NCBI GenBank assembly: GCA_963971225.1
Contig: OZ020269.1
Location: forward strand, 43,979,264 to 44,043,263
DNA: 64,000 nucleotides
Reading direction: 5' to 3'
Source of the DNA: Melieria omissa
Lineage: Eukaryota > Arthropoda > Insecta > Diptera > Ulidiidae
Below, piece after piece: positions 24,221-34,798 of this stretch. The notes under the pieces were generated by a model. That model made no database searches. It was not told where the DNA came from and was given only the letters and a program-made list of their open reading frames with translations. Numbering within the stretch: position 1 is the first letter of the stretch; each line of letters opens with the position of its first letter. Made by a program: the position numbers and the translations under genes.

Positions 24221-24453
24221 ATCAGCTTTTTCAGGTCAAACTATGCTAAGAATGCGCCAGTGGCCAGAGCCCTTGCGGAACTGAATAGTGTCCCCGATCT
24301 CGATGTATCGCTTCCCAAAGGGACATTGTTAAATTTGTTATTGAATAGGTTAAGTTGAAGCTCTTTTCGTCGTGATCTTTTTTTCTTTTTTTTTCGTTAA
24401 GTCAGTAAGTTCTGAATGTTCATTGGCTTATTAAATAAATAAATAAATAAATA
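24221..24453 (+). mobile_element. 5'-truncated LINE 3' end
   Basis: A short coding tail (APVARALAELNSVPDLDVSL to a stop at 24356-24358), a T-rich 3' UTR and an AAATAAATAAAT tail interrupt the minus-strand I LINE between SKTFSI and KVSTCVFNG. The family is not recognised. Confidence 0.6.
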
Positions 24454-24881
24454 TCGAAAATGTTTTGGATTATATGTTGTTTACCCTGCATCGAAACTTG
24501 GGCGAAGAGAGAAGTTATTTAATATAGTTATATAATTTTGGGCCAGCCTCCCAGACTTGCAGTTTTTTCAATATTATTTTTTGATAATATTTTGTCCAAG
24601 AACAACAATGCATGTATTGTGCTGTTTCCGGATTGGAAGCCTACCTGATTTTTTGCTAAAAGATTATATTTTTTAATAAACCACATCAATCGCTTTGAAA
24701 TAATTGTTTCCATTAATTTTCTGATGCAGGGTAGTAGAGAAATAGGACGAAACGAGTTCACTGCGCAATCCGGTTTATTTGGTTTTTTAATTGGGACAAT
24801 GATGACTGTTTTTAAGTTTTGTGGTATAGTACCGGAGTTCAAGATGTTGTTTAAAAATTTGAGAATTCTGGATTTAAACAC
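24454..24881 (-). pseudogene. I-clade LINE ORF2: RT finger region
   Basis: The frame reads FKSRILKFLNNILNSGTIP, then KTVIIVPIKKPNKPDCAVNS, FRPISLLPCIRKLMETII and NQVGFQSGNSTIHALLF, the conserved N-terminal reverse transcriptase blocks. A shift near 24560 moves to WEAGPKLYNYIK and FRCRVNNI. It is interrupted on the right by a mariner-like element and on the left by a LINE 3' fragment. Confidence 0.85.
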
Positions 24882-25785
24882 AGGGTTTTTCATGTCGAAC
24901 CGAAAACTTTGGCAGCCCTGCGTTCGAATACCGCAGCTGTCATCTGTCGTTGCATTGTGTTAATATTGTAGTTTAGTATTTGCCATTTATGAAAATGGAC
25001 CGATTTAGCATCGCTCAACGTGTAAACATAGTGAAAATTCACTACAAAAATGGTGAAAATTTGAGCACCACTTTTCGCGCACTAAGGAAGGATTTCGGAG
25101 TCCACGGAAGGCCTGTTTTGTCACAATTTCGGATTTATTGGCGAAATTCGAACGAACTGGTTCTGTACAAGATGTACAGAGGCCAATACGCAATCGCCCT
25201 GCTCGTTCGGCCGAAAATATTGCTGCTGTAGCTGCCAGACGAAAGACAGGCCGTTACCGTCAATTCTGAACGTTATAGCCGTATGATAACCGAATATTTC
25301 TGGCCAGCGATCGAAGATATAGATGTGGAGGAGAAGTGGTTTCAACAAGACGGCGCTACATGCCACACAACACGACCGAACATAACAGAATTGCGAACCA
25401 GGTACGATGAACGCATAATTTCGCGTTTTGGTGATGCCAATTGGCCGTCAAGATCGTGCGATCTCAACCCTTTGGACTTTTTTCTTTAGGGCTACGCGAA
25501 AGACCAAGTCTATGCAGACAATCCGCAGACTCTGGAGCATTGGAGGGACAACATACGTGCGGTTCTTGGCGCCTTACAGCCTGCTATATGTAAAAAAGTC
25601 ATCGAAAAGTACCTAAAAAGAATCGAGCTGTGCCAGGCTGCTCGTGGCAGTCATTTGAATGATGTCATATTCCATTACTAATGGCACAAACCAAATATTA
25701 TTTTGATAATAAAGTTTCATCAAAATTCACATTTTAATTGATTTTTTTTCTTTATTTACTTTTTCGGCTCATGATGAAAAACCCT
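24882..25785 (+). mobile_element. mariner/Tc1-superfamily element, internally deleted
   Basis: Left AGGGTTTTTCATGTCGAACC and the complement of the right end (AGGGTTTTTCATCATGAGCC) form inverted termini of about 25 bp. It interrupts RT of the minus-strand LINE. TA flanking is present on the right; the left side reads CA, perhaps mutated. The 904-bp length is short because the transposase middle is missing. Confidence 0.75.
24989..25681 (+). pseudogene. mariner-superfamily transposase, deleted centre
   Basis: MKMDRFSIAQRVNIVKIHYK and ENLSTTFRALRKDFG give the N-terminal helix-turn-helix. After about 25240 the sequence jumps to EKWFQQDGATCHTTRPNITE (an Asp motif) and FGDANWPSRSCDLNPLDFFL (last acidic motif), then a C-terminus with HWRDNIRAV-like helix in another frame. 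The first catalytic region is deleted and stops occur, so it cannot be active. Confidence 0.75.
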
Positions 25786-25905
25786 ATATTTTTGGTGCAT
25801 GTTTAATCATCGGGTATTGGATTTTATCCGGACCTGGTATTTTGCCCGTGAAATTTTGAAGACAAGACTCAATTTCTGAAAATGTGAGTGTAGAATCGAT
25901 ATCTT
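25786..25905 (-). pseudogene. I-clade LINE ORF2: RT start
   Basis: The minus strand reads DIDSTLTFSEIESCLQNF and GKIPGPDKIQYPMIKHAP, the conserved block just before RT finger motifs. It joins 24881 once the mariner-like element is removed. Confidence 0.8.
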
Positions 25906-26477
25906 CCCAACAAACACTGAACAAAAAAATCTCAAACCTTTGAGAAACCCTTTGATATCAAATTGTTTTCCAGCATTATTACATTATTATATTTGAAAAT
26001 GAATATATTCTCAAAAGTTTCTCAAATGTTTGCTATCAACTTGAGAACGACTTGAGATGAAATGAGAAACATTTTAAATTTACCACGTTTGATAATTTTG
26101 TAATTCTCAATGGTTACGTTTACCTTAATATGAACTAAATGAATTTTGTGCCTTAATGACGTTTTTGGCCGATGCCGATGCCGATTAATCGGCTGGACTC
26201 TAGTAATGTTTGCCTTATATAAAATGAATGAAATGTAAGTTAATACTTTTTCCACTTTAACACTTTATTTATTGGTTATTCAATAAAAACTGAATTGATA
26301 CTAACCGCCCGATTCTGCACTTTTGATAAATTCACCATATTGACTATTTATCAAGTTTTGACTATTTGTCAAGAATTGGCATTCTATTACTAAAATAAAA
26401 GCTCTTTTCTTGATAAATTGTCAAAAGTGTGAATGCTATTGACAAAAGCTGAAAAATTGAAATTGTGTCTTTGAAAA

Positions 26478-27608
26478 ATGGAAGAATGGTGCATGTTAAC
26501 ACTTTTAGTGGTTGAGGAGGATAGAAGAGAAGAAATCAGGAGCAGAAGACAACAAATAATTTACCTTCGTGATAATTGTAATCCCTTTTCGTTGAGCGAA
26601 GAACAATTCACAAAGAATTTTCGACTGACTCGATCCTTGTGACGCCAATTAATTGAGGACTTGGCGCCACATGACACACAGAGGACATCGCTATCTTTGC
26701 CCATACGCGTTCTGGCGGCATTGCATTTTTTTGGACATGGATCCTACCAAAAATGCGTTGATAATAACTGCAACTTGCCTATGAGTCAATCATCTGTCTC
26801 ACGCTGTATACGGTCGGTGGCACAAATGATCATTAAAGCAAAGGCTTGTGAAATAAGGTTTCCTAATTCAGTGGAAGAAAATGTCATCAAAGCAGGGTAT
26901 AAGCGCCTAACAATCTTGCAACAATGATAAATACAATACAATTTTTTCTAAAGATTTTTTAGACGGTTTGGCATAAAGAGCACAGTTAGCGCAATTGATT
27001 GCACAGACGTAGCAATTATTGCCCCATCCTCCAATAACCCAGAACGACCCCTGAATATGTACTATATGAATAGAAAAGGATTCTACAGTGTTAATGTAGA
27101 AGCTGTAAGAAATACATTATTTTGTATCGATATAAAATTGCATTGAATAATGTTTTTTAAGGTGTGTGACCATCGCCTAGTGTTTACTTATGCTAACTCG
27201 AACTTTCCTGGTGCAACACATGACTCTGGAATATGGACCACATTCGATGTACGCACGCATCTCATTCGCAATCATATTGGCAGATCGAATAATAGGCAAG
27301 AAAGCTGGTTGATAGGAGACCAAGGCTATCCTCTGGAGCCGTGGTTATTTACACCTATTGCTAATCCAACCACATCTCAAGAGACGAAATACAACAAAAT
27401 GCACGCCAGTGCTAGAAATTGTATTGAGAGAGCGTTTGGAGGTCTGAAGACAAGGTTCCGATGCTTACATAAACATCGAGTTCTGCACTATTCGCACAAG
27501 ATCGCAAGTGACATTATTGAATCTTGTATGATTTTACACAATATAATATTTAAATCAGGTGCGCCTGAGATAGAAGCAGAAGAGGAATATGGTCATGCAT
27601 TCTGGTAA
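26478..27608 (+). pseudogene. Harbinger (HARBI1-like) transposase, one premature stop
   Basis: The nuclease that excises and inserts Harbinger DNA. Three exons are apparent: 26478-26896, 26963-27104 and 27162-27608, with introns of 66 and 57 bp bounded by GT..AG. The acidic motifs are IDCTDVAI (exon 2), PGATHDSGIW and LIGDQGYPL (exon 3) and NCIERAFGGLKTRFR with the Glu. The start MEEWCMLTLLV at 26478 gives a normal N-terminus. The only lesion I see is TGA at 26640-26642, between NFRLTRSL and RQLIEDLAPHD, so recent inactivation is likely. The stop codon is TAA at 27606-27608. Confidence 0.88.
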
Positions 27609-27609
27609 T

Positions 27610-27822
27610 TCATCGCAGTATACCACCGAAGGTGCTAGAATGAGAAGCAGATACGTGTCCACCCTCAGTATTTCGGCCAATACCATGTACAGCTGCTGCG
27701 CCCAAAGTGCTTAAGGCCAGCTCTTCAAAATCACTCAGCGATTTAGTACATGGGCCACCACCAGTTACCAATAGGCCACTTTTTATGCGCCTAGCTCGCG
27801 TTCGCAACTGGATTTTCCACAC
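27610..27822 (-). pseudogene. Harbinger second protein (Myb/trihelix type), C-terminal remnant
   Basis: The frame reads RRIKSGLLVTGGGPCTKSLS and DFEELALSTLGA, resembling the conserved C-terminal TGGGP segment of the DNA-binding partner protein that accompanies Harbinger transposases. The N-terminal SANT/trihelix domain is missing. Its stop faces the transposase stop two bases away, tail to tail. Confidence 0.65.
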
Positions 27823-28077
27823 GCCCAGAGTCTACAAATACAATAATTTCACAAACATCAACTTTTTTTACGGTCCGCGCAATGAATTGAGACCTGCAGC
27901 CAATTCCGCCCACTGTCGCATATTCACCTCATGTTGAATTTAATGAGCTTTTTACTTTATCAATGTTGCATCAGAATACCAGCAAATATTTTGCTTGATA
28001 AAAATCTTGACAAAATTTTTTGATACAAAATTTGTCAAGAATACACAGAATCAGGCTGTAAGTTCGGGCCTACTTAA

Positions 28078-28595
28078 CCCTTCGTTGCATGATTTAATTT
28101 CCGTGAAGAAAAAACTTGTCTGTTATATAATTCTTGTTGCTTGTTAAGTTCTGATGGTAAAAATGAAATTTTGTTGAATTCCTGTATCTATGAAAGAAGT
28201 TTTGTGGCCATTTTCCGTAACCTAAAAAGAGCGCTACCGCCGAAATGAAAGTCGGCTTTATCAATATTTTAGTGTTGACAACAACGGGGAGTCGAACAGA
28301 GGTCAGACGTCACTGTATACTCGTAACTTAATGCACTAAACAGCTGAGCGAAGGCGATCGCCATATCACCATCGCCATCAATAACCAAAATTATTTCACC
28401 AAATCGAAACACTTGTTGCTTTTTCGATTCTTTTGCGCATACTTTCAATGTTAATCGCAAAATTCCGTTAGTAATCAATTGGTTTAACATAAAAGATGCA
28501 ACTGAAGAATAAACGACTGTAAAATGCTGAATAGAATAGTTTCAAAATCTATGAAAAGTTAACATTGCATATATGCAATGCCATGCAGCGAAGGG
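28078..28595. mobile_element. piggyBac-type MITE (TTAA)
   Basis: CCCTTCGTTGCATG and CATGCAGCGAAGGG are inverted ends between TTAA at 28074-28077 and 28596-28599. CCC termini at TTAA are the piggyBac pattern. The 518 bp show no gene. Confidence 0.88.
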
Positions 28596-28629
28596 TTAAA
28601 TACTAATATGTCACGTTGCATTAATCACC

Positions 28630-28748
28630 GTTGCGCTGCTATGGTCATCGCTGCGCTGCTGCGGTCATTGCTGCGCTGCTATGGTCATCGCTGCGCTGCT
28701 GTGGTCATTGTTGCGCTGCTGCGTTCATTGCTGCGCTGCTATAGTCAC
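28630..28748 (+). repeat. 20-bp minisatellite, about six units
   Basis: Units of the form ATGGTCATCGCTGCGCTGCT alternate with GCGGTCATTGCTGCGCTGCT variants. It lies between the TTAA MITE and a Transib element. An open frame crosses it, but periodicity, not selection, explains that. Confidence 0.85.
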
Positions 28749-28758
28749 GTTAGCGTCG

Positions 28759-30944
28759 CACAGTGGCTGATTCTGCTGACGTAGGTTGCAAAAGTCGATT
28801 TTGTCATGTTCGATTTGGGGGAAACTCTTATACTTGCCCGATAGATAAATGATTGGACCTAAGAAATCCGAAAACCTTAACTATATTGGACAAATAGTTT
28901 TACTTGTAGAGCCCGTCAAAGTTGAGCAATTTGTAGAGTGTGAAATAATATCAGCAATTTGCACTTTTTCGGCAAAGCTGAAGTTTTAAAATACGGAAAG
29001 GAGCAAATTAGTTGAAACTTTTTGCACTAGCATCGTAAAAGAAGGCATTTGTAGTAAATAATTAAATATAGAAAAAAAAGTTGGTTGTTGTTGTTGTCTT
29101 TTCATAGGCACTCACTTGAAGCATTGTTTTTATCACTCTTTTTGAACTTTCGATAGACTTTCAAAAAAAAGGCCATACTTGCCACGGTTCCGTCTTTGGG
29201 AAAATTGTTCACTAGTCTTCTGTGATTTCTGCCATGAAGAGATCGGGTGCCCGATTTTGCCCGACTGGATTTTACAGCGATATTTCTGTGGCCACCTCGC
29301 GCAATTTTGTGCTTTCGGGTGCGTACGTTCAAAGAAGTTCGTCAAGGTTTTGAAAGTGAATCAAATACACGCGATTATACTTGTTGCCAGGGCATGCAAA
29401 TTTAGATTTTGGCTTCATTTAAGATGTGATACAAGCTTGCAATTCAATATTAAGTAGACTTTTTTTTGGCGTATATTGCTGTAAGCTCGAAGTAAAGAAT
29501 ACTTTTACTGGATGCGCAGTTCGCACATACGAAAAACAAGTTGGCTTTCATTTCCGGCAACCAGTCAATCATCAATGTATCCTTTGATTTTGTTTTTAAC
29601 AAAATACTAACACTGTGTCTGTCATACAATTTTTTTTTTTAATTTGAGCAAAACTCAGCCAGTCGCCATTAGTCTTTGAGTTGAACCGCGCCAATGAAAC
29701 AATTAGTTATTGAAAAACAAAAAGCAGACTTATATCTATGTGTACTGTCTAAAACCCACTTATGTGTCTGGGCTGTTCAAAAATCCCACAACGGGTAAAA
29801 ACCTAAGAACTGCCGGTACCTGCTAGTACTAGAAGCTTAGTTCCTGCTATTTGAATGCATATGCAAATCCTACTTATAAATAGAAGAGTTTAGAGTAATT
29901 AAAGTTAGTTTCGATTTTAATTTGAACTAAACATCACTTTAATTCCGCCACTGCAACTAAACCGAAGAAGAAGCACAAAAATGTTTCTGAAAAATTCGAA
30001 GCCGTTTGAAATATTTACTATTTCGAGGACAAAGAAGTTCGTTCTGGCTGTCGCTAAAGAAATTGGTTACGTCGAAAAAAGTTTACCTGCATCCAACGTA
30101 TCTACGACTAAAGAAAAGATATCCAGGACTTATCGTACTATAAAGTGGAAATGGATTGCGGCAAACCGTACCCAATTCAATTTTGTCCAGAATAATGAGG
30201 AGTGGTTGGAAAAAACAACTTACTTCGATGCAGGAGATGCATGTAGCATAAGCGATGACCAACCATCGACATCAACGGCGGCAATAGGAAGGCCGAAAAA
30301 GTCAACGGAGGTCGGTGCGTCATTCACTAAAACAAGGAAGCTTATGGAGGCAACAGGAAAAATAACTACCATCCACTTTTCAGAAGCTTTGACCATAAAA
30401 TAAAATAAGGATCAGGAGAAAATTAAAGGCATTATAGTGAAAACTGTTTTACCAGCAAACTCGGATCCTGTTAAAAGAATTAAAAACAGTATTCCCACCC
30501 CACGCAATGTGCTCCCGATCAAATATAGTCCTAATGAAGCTTTAGCAGTGTTTTTGAACTTAGGATTGTCTAAAAAAATTGACTTCTTACGTAAATTTTT
30601 CGAATTCTGGTTCTAATTTTGAAAGCGAAATTTATTAATTTGTATCTTTAAATTTGACTCTTTCAGCTTATTTCTTCAATTTCTTATTACTTTTCATCTT
30701 TTTTAATGAATTTTCATTAATTTTGCAACTAAAAGTTAACATTGTTGCTCGCATTATTCTTATTTACAGCAACCCGAACTTTGACAAACTATTACGTAGC
30801 AACCTGTACATTGATTGAGTTTATTTTTTAGAATACAATAGCCTGATGAATTTCTAATCAACAGCAAAAAAAAATTTCCAATTATCTCTATTCGTTCAGG
30901 AGTTATTAATTTTGCAACCTGAAATGACAAATTGAGCCACTGTG
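28759..30944 (+). mobile_element. Transib transposon, symmetric ends (22-bp spacing)
   Basis: Both ends begin CACAGTG between CGTCG at 28754-28758 and 30945-30949, the 5-bp CGNCG target of Transib. After the heptamer each end has 22 bp and then GCAAAA (GCAAAAGTC left, GCAAAATTA right). Only an N-terminal transposase remnant is visible; the catalytic core is deleted. About 28790-29980 and 30410-30940 contain no other gene I can support. Confidence 0.92.
29981..30403 (+). pseudogene. Transib transposase N-terminal fragment
   Basis: 140 codons. KFVLAVAKEIGYVEKSLP, YRTIKWKWIAANRTQFNF and AIGRPKKSTEVGASFTKTRK follow the same order as the first exons of the intact Transib at 49658-50500 (WVACHRIKATFEKK; RGRPPVDYDESCDKTKRRK). 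The G-R-P/K-K linker precedes the catalytic core in Transib proteins. Nothing of the DDE core follows. Confidence 0.72.
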
Positions 30945-31164
30945 CGTCGTCAGCATTTCTGGGTGTTTGCTGTTGACGGGTGTCTTTCACCTGTGAAAAT
31001 GCATTGACTGCGTTGGCCTTGACTTTGGGTATCGTCTGTCGACGGAAACGTAGCGGCCAAGTCGATACCAGCGTGCATGGTGTTAACTTGTATATACATT
31101 ACATATGTAATGCTATGAAAATATTATTTATATAAATGTATATATTCGTTTTTTTTATTTCACG

Positions 31165-31375
31165 CCAATCTATACAAGAGGCGAATTGGATTCCATCCGT
31201 TCCACTATGTACATTTGAGAATTTTAAATTCTCAATTTGAGAATAAAGGCAAATTTCCATAAAAAAATGTGCGAATATGGCCAATTGGATTCCATTCGTT
31301 CCGCTCGTTTGAGATACATTTAAGAATTTTCAATTCTCAATTTGAGAATAAAGGCAAATTTCCATATTAAAAATG
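31165..31375 (+). repeat. Tandem pair of about 95-bp subterminal repeats
   Basis: AATTGGATTCCATCCGTTCC near 31184 and AATTGGATTCCATTCGTTCC near 31283 start two units, each ending with CAATTTGAGAATAAAGGCAA and AATTTCCAT. They belong to the right side of the CCCAACAAACA element. Confidence 0.8.
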
Positions 31376-31503
31376 TGCCTTTTAAGTTGAGAACGCCATA
31401 ACAGTTTATTTTAGATCAATTTGAGAACAAACGTTTGAGATTTGAGAAAGCAATTTGATTCAAATGTACCTCAATTTTAGATTAGTCATTGATGTTTGTT
31501 GGG

Positions 31504-31698
31504 TTTGTTTTGATTGGTTAGATTTTGTTAATTCATGGTTTTTTTAAGTACCGAGATTTTCGCTGAGCAAAATTTTGTATGGAAATTTGAGTCATGAGAG
31601 TCCATTGACCAATTTTCTCCAAACGTGCTGGCTATGTCAAAGGTTGTGCGACCCCTTTCGTGTGGTGTTATTAACGTTTAGTGCTTTTACTGTATGTG
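31504..31698 (-). pseudogene. I-clade LINE ORF2: segment between endonuclease and RT
   Basis: The minus strand reads DIASTFGENWSMDSHDSNFH, parallel to EIANLFGQSWSKEAQNNNFS in the plus-strand I LINE, followed by LKKTMN and NLTNQNK. It bridges the snap-back element and the CCCAACAAACA element. Confidence 0.7.
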
Positions 31699-32335
31699 GT
31701 GTGTAATAGGGTGGGTCGATTCCGGACTTTTTTTCGATTCGAGATTTCTAACAGAGCGGAAAATTTGCCTTAGTACTTCCTGATTCCAATGCAATTTTTT
31801 GTTTTGAGATCGGACTGCATCTTCAACCCCAACTCCGGCCTTGAAATTTCGGAAATTTGCCTAAAATCGTGAAATTGCCTACCTAGCGCCTGCAATACGC
31901 CTCTCATGGCAAAATGTATACAAGAAAAGTTGTTTGTCGCATCATTAGCTACCGATATGGTATTATGATCATAGCCGTAGGACGAACCGTTCCCGAGATA
32001 CGAGCGAAAAGGCGGCGTGCCGCAGCGCAAGGTAAAAATCGGCTTGCGGCCACACTTCTCCCTGAATGCGCCAACAATGACGCCGGCGCTGCGGAGATGT
32101 GTTCTGTGCTTCACGCGTCGGGTTGGACCGGCCGGGCCGCTCCCCCCGTCCCGTCTCGCTCTTCCCCCATCCCTCTCCCCTCCCCGCCAGACACTAGACT
32201 AGACTCCCGCTGCACGCCGGGCGCCACCAGCTTGCTCCGTCGTGTATTCCCCTGCGCCATACGACACGTTCGGACAGGTCCCCACACAAATATTCTTTCA
32301 TCGAGTTCCTTCACTCTTGTCGTTGATTTCGCCGA

Positions 32336-32716
32336 GTGATATCACTTACATTCTCTGAACAGAACACAAAACACAACATGTCTGTATCTAAATTTAAATT
32401 TAGACAGAAATGTCCTGTGTTTGGCATATATCCGTACGATCTCACTGAGTCCCAGCTCCCCAGTTACCAGGATGTTCTTTTGTATTATCAGTTTGAAAGA
32501 TTTCGTATAGGGCGACTCCGAGGTGACAACTATGAACCTAGGAGTAAAGAGGTTTCAGAAATAGTTGCAAAAATGGTTGAAAATATTTTCAAAAAGTCAT
32601 CTATTCCGATAGTCTCACACACCAGAGTTCTACAAATGCTCACCACATACCATAAGAAATTTCTGACACTTAAACAAATGTTTTTAAGGAACCAAAACCT
32701 TCGCGGACTTGTGTGA
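32336..32716 (+). pseudogene. Inverted duplicate of the snap-back element's gene start
   Basis: The plus strand repeats the same initiator and first 100 residues (MSVSKFKFRQKCPVFGIYPY to FLTLKQMFLRNQ) with one substitution visible (KEVSEIV against KEVLEIV). It then runs into unrelated sequence at 32695 and stops at 32714-32716. It is a by-product of the inverted duplication, not a second gene. Confidence 0.85.
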
Positions 32717-33740
32717 GTGTATTGTCTTTGCGGCCGTCAAAATACAGCCCATATACAGAGTCAATACTTTCGGTGTTTTGGAGCTTAATTCCAACACTTT
32801 TTTTTGCTCGACATTTGCATTTGTCAGTGACAAAACTAGCCTGATCCTCTGTTATCAAAGCTGCTTTTTTGGCATCCAGAAAGGCAGATGAAACCATCAA
32901 GGCCGCTGCTCTGTCACTTAATCCGAATCTTTGGGCAGCTAAAGCAGTGTGTTCTAATAATAGTGTGTGTTGTTTGATTTTAGAGGATGGAAGAGAAAAT
33001 TCAGCATCAGCATCGTTTTTGGAAGAATGTATGTGCGACGCACCGACATTGTTGTCGTCTGTGTGAGTGTCTGGTTGATCTGAATGGTCACGTGTTGTAG
33101 CTGATACTTTTCTGGTAAGTGTTGATGTTGAATGACGTTTTGAAAGCTTTTCTTTACGTTCATTTCTCTTTGCAATCTTTTTTGTTTCAGGTAGATCAAC
33201 ACTTCCAATGCGACCAATTCTTCTGGTTCTCTGGTCCAAGAGAAATGGTTGTTCAATGATAGGAACTTTCCTTTCCTTTGGACAATTGCATGAAGAAAAA
33301 GAAATGCATTTACAAGCAGCGATGTCAAATAATTCTGCGGCAGAAGAGACAAAGTCGTCTCTTTTAGAGCGCAAACCTATTTGGTTCCTTAAAAACATTT
33401 GTTTAAGTGTCAGAAATTTCTTATGGTATGTGGTGAGCATTTGTAGAACTCTGGTGTGTGAGACTATCGGAATAGATGACTTTTTGAAAATATTTTCAAC
33501 CATTTTTGCAACTATTTCTAAAACCTCTTTACTCCTAGGTTCATAGTTGTCACCTCGGAGTCGCCCTATACGAAATCTTTCAAACTGATAATACAAAAGA
33601 ACATCCTGGTAACTGGGTAGCTGGGACTCAGTGAGATCGTACGGATATATGCCAAACACAGGACATTTCTGTCTAAATTTAAATTTAGATACAGACATGT
33701 TGTGTTTTGTGTTCTGTTCAGAGAATGTAAGTGATATCAC
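32670..33740 (-). pseudogene. Transposase-like protein of the snap-back element, C-terminally truncated
   Basis: An open frame of 356 codons; the probable initiator is the Met of MSVSKFKFRQKCPVFGIYPY (33698). It has a Cys-rich segment CKCISFSSCNCPKERK near residue 150, basic stretches, a helical region LLEHTALAAQRFGLSDRAAA and ends at LYFDGRKDNTLTQVREGFGS, where an acidic motif (FDGRKD) may be the first catalytic Asp. The frame is cut where the inverted second copy begins. I do not recognise the superfamily; function as a transposase is inferred from its location. Confidence 0.6.
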
Positions 33741-34368
33741 TCGGCGAAATCAACGACAAGAGTGAAGGAACTCGATGAAAGAATATTTGTGTGGGGACCT
33801 GTCCGAACGTGTCGTATGGCGCAGGGGAATACACGACGGAGCAAGCTGGTGGCGCCCGGCGTGCAGCGGGAGTCTAGTCTAGTGTCTGGCGGGGAGGGGA
33901 GAGGGATGGGGGAAGAGCGAGACGGGACGGGGGGAGCGGCCCGGCCGGTCCGACCCGACGCGTGAAGCACAGAACACATCTCCGCAGCGCCGGCGTCATT
34001 GTTGGCGCATTCAGGGAGAAGTGTGGCCGCAAGCCGATTTTTACCTTGCGCTGCGGCGCGCCGCCTTTTCGCTCGTATCTCTCGGTCCTACGGCCATGAT
34101 CATAATACCATTTCGGTAGCTAATGATGCGACAAACAACTTTTCTTTTATACATTTTGCCATGAGAGGCGTATTTCAGGGGCTAGGTAGGCAATTTCACG
34201 ATTTTAGGCAAATTTCCGAAATTTCAAGGCCGGAGTTGGGGTTGAAGATGCAGTCCGATCTCAAAACAAAAAATTGCATTGGAATCAGGAAGTACTAAGG
34301 CAACTTTTGCGCACTATTAGAAATCTCGAATCGAAAAAAGTCCGGAATCGACCCACCCTAGTGTGTAA

Positions 34369-34793
34369 GTACCGACGAGTATTCGGTGCAGTGCAGGTAG
34401 AAGGATTTAAGCCTTGTGAATTCTTTAAGGCTTTCTTCTTTTGCTGTTTTTTTTTGGCGTTGGTGAATTGTGTATTTTTCTTTTTGTACTCTATAAAATT
34501 TTGGATAGTGTTATGCCTGCGTAAAATGCGCCAGGCTAATTGCCTTTCATCTCTGAGTTTTTTCAATTCTGAGTTCCTCCAGAGAACTGTTTTGGAGCTT
34601 GTCTTGTTGGCGTTAAAAGGGATCGTTTTATTTGCTGCAGCTCGGATAATCTTTTGGATGTTTCCGGCCAACCTAACTTCCACATTTCTTGTTGATGTTT
34701 TCGGATGTTGGAAAGTTTTCAGCGATGGAAGAATAGCTTCCTGGTGTTTCGGCCAGTTGGCGTATTTCGTTGGGAGGGGTTTATTAATTGATT
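34369..34793 (-). pseudogene. I-clade LINE ORF2: post-endonuclease linker
   Basis: Minus frame reads NWPKHQEAILPSLKTFQHPK, then AGNIQKIIRAAANKTIPFNA, LWRNSELKKLRDERQLAWRI and IEYKKKNTQF, the usual conserved region between endonuclease and RT of I-type ORF2. It is bounded by the BEL element's left LTR and the snap-back element. Confidence 0.8.
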
Positions 34794-34798
34794 AATGG

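Larger units (their letters stand above)
26305..28058 (+). mobile_element. PIF/Harbinger transposon
   Basis: Termini CCGCCCGATTCTG and complement of CAGCCTGATTCTG lie between TAA at 26302-26304 and 28059-28061, the 3-bp TWA target of PIF/Harbinger. It encodes a transposase on plus and the remnant of the second (Myb-like) protein on minus, the usual convergent arrangement. Confidence 0.93.
25906..31503. mobile_element. Unclassified TIR element (CCCAACAAACA ends) carrying three other transposons
   Basis: CCCAACAAACA at 25906-25916 and TGTTTGTTGGG at 31493-31503 are perfect 11-bp inverted ends. Both subterminal regions are dense in TTGAGAA/TCTCAAA motifs. Excluding Harbinger, the TTAA MITE and Transib, only about 1.1 kb is native and non-coding. 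It splits the minus LINE between NLTNQNK and DIDSTLTF. I see no clear duplication, so the superfamily is open. Confidence 0.6.
31707..34360. mobile_element. Snap-back DNA transposon with two copies of its 5' half
   Basis: The element starts TAGGGTGGGTCGATTCCGG and ends with the complement, between exact 8-bp duplications GTGTGTAA at 31699-31706 and 34361-34368. Left 31707-32694 and right 33384-34360 are inverted copies of nearly 1 kb, each with the same GC-rich promoter-like stretch and the same ATG. An 8-bp duplication is usual for hAT and a few other superfamilies. Confidence 0.88.

Noticed and set aside
28578..28784. 68-codon frame over the minisatellite
   Set aside because: The open frame results from a 20-bp repeat lacking stops; composition is repetitive and it crosses a transposon boundary.
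28759..30944. 12/23 RSS asymmetry in this Transib
   Set aside because: Both ends have 22 bp before GCAAAA, so spacing is symmetric and the nonamer is weak.
32017..32314. GC-rich open frames on both strands
   Set aside because: They lie in the inverted GC-rich region of the snap-back element; opposite frames mirror each other at 33760-33980.
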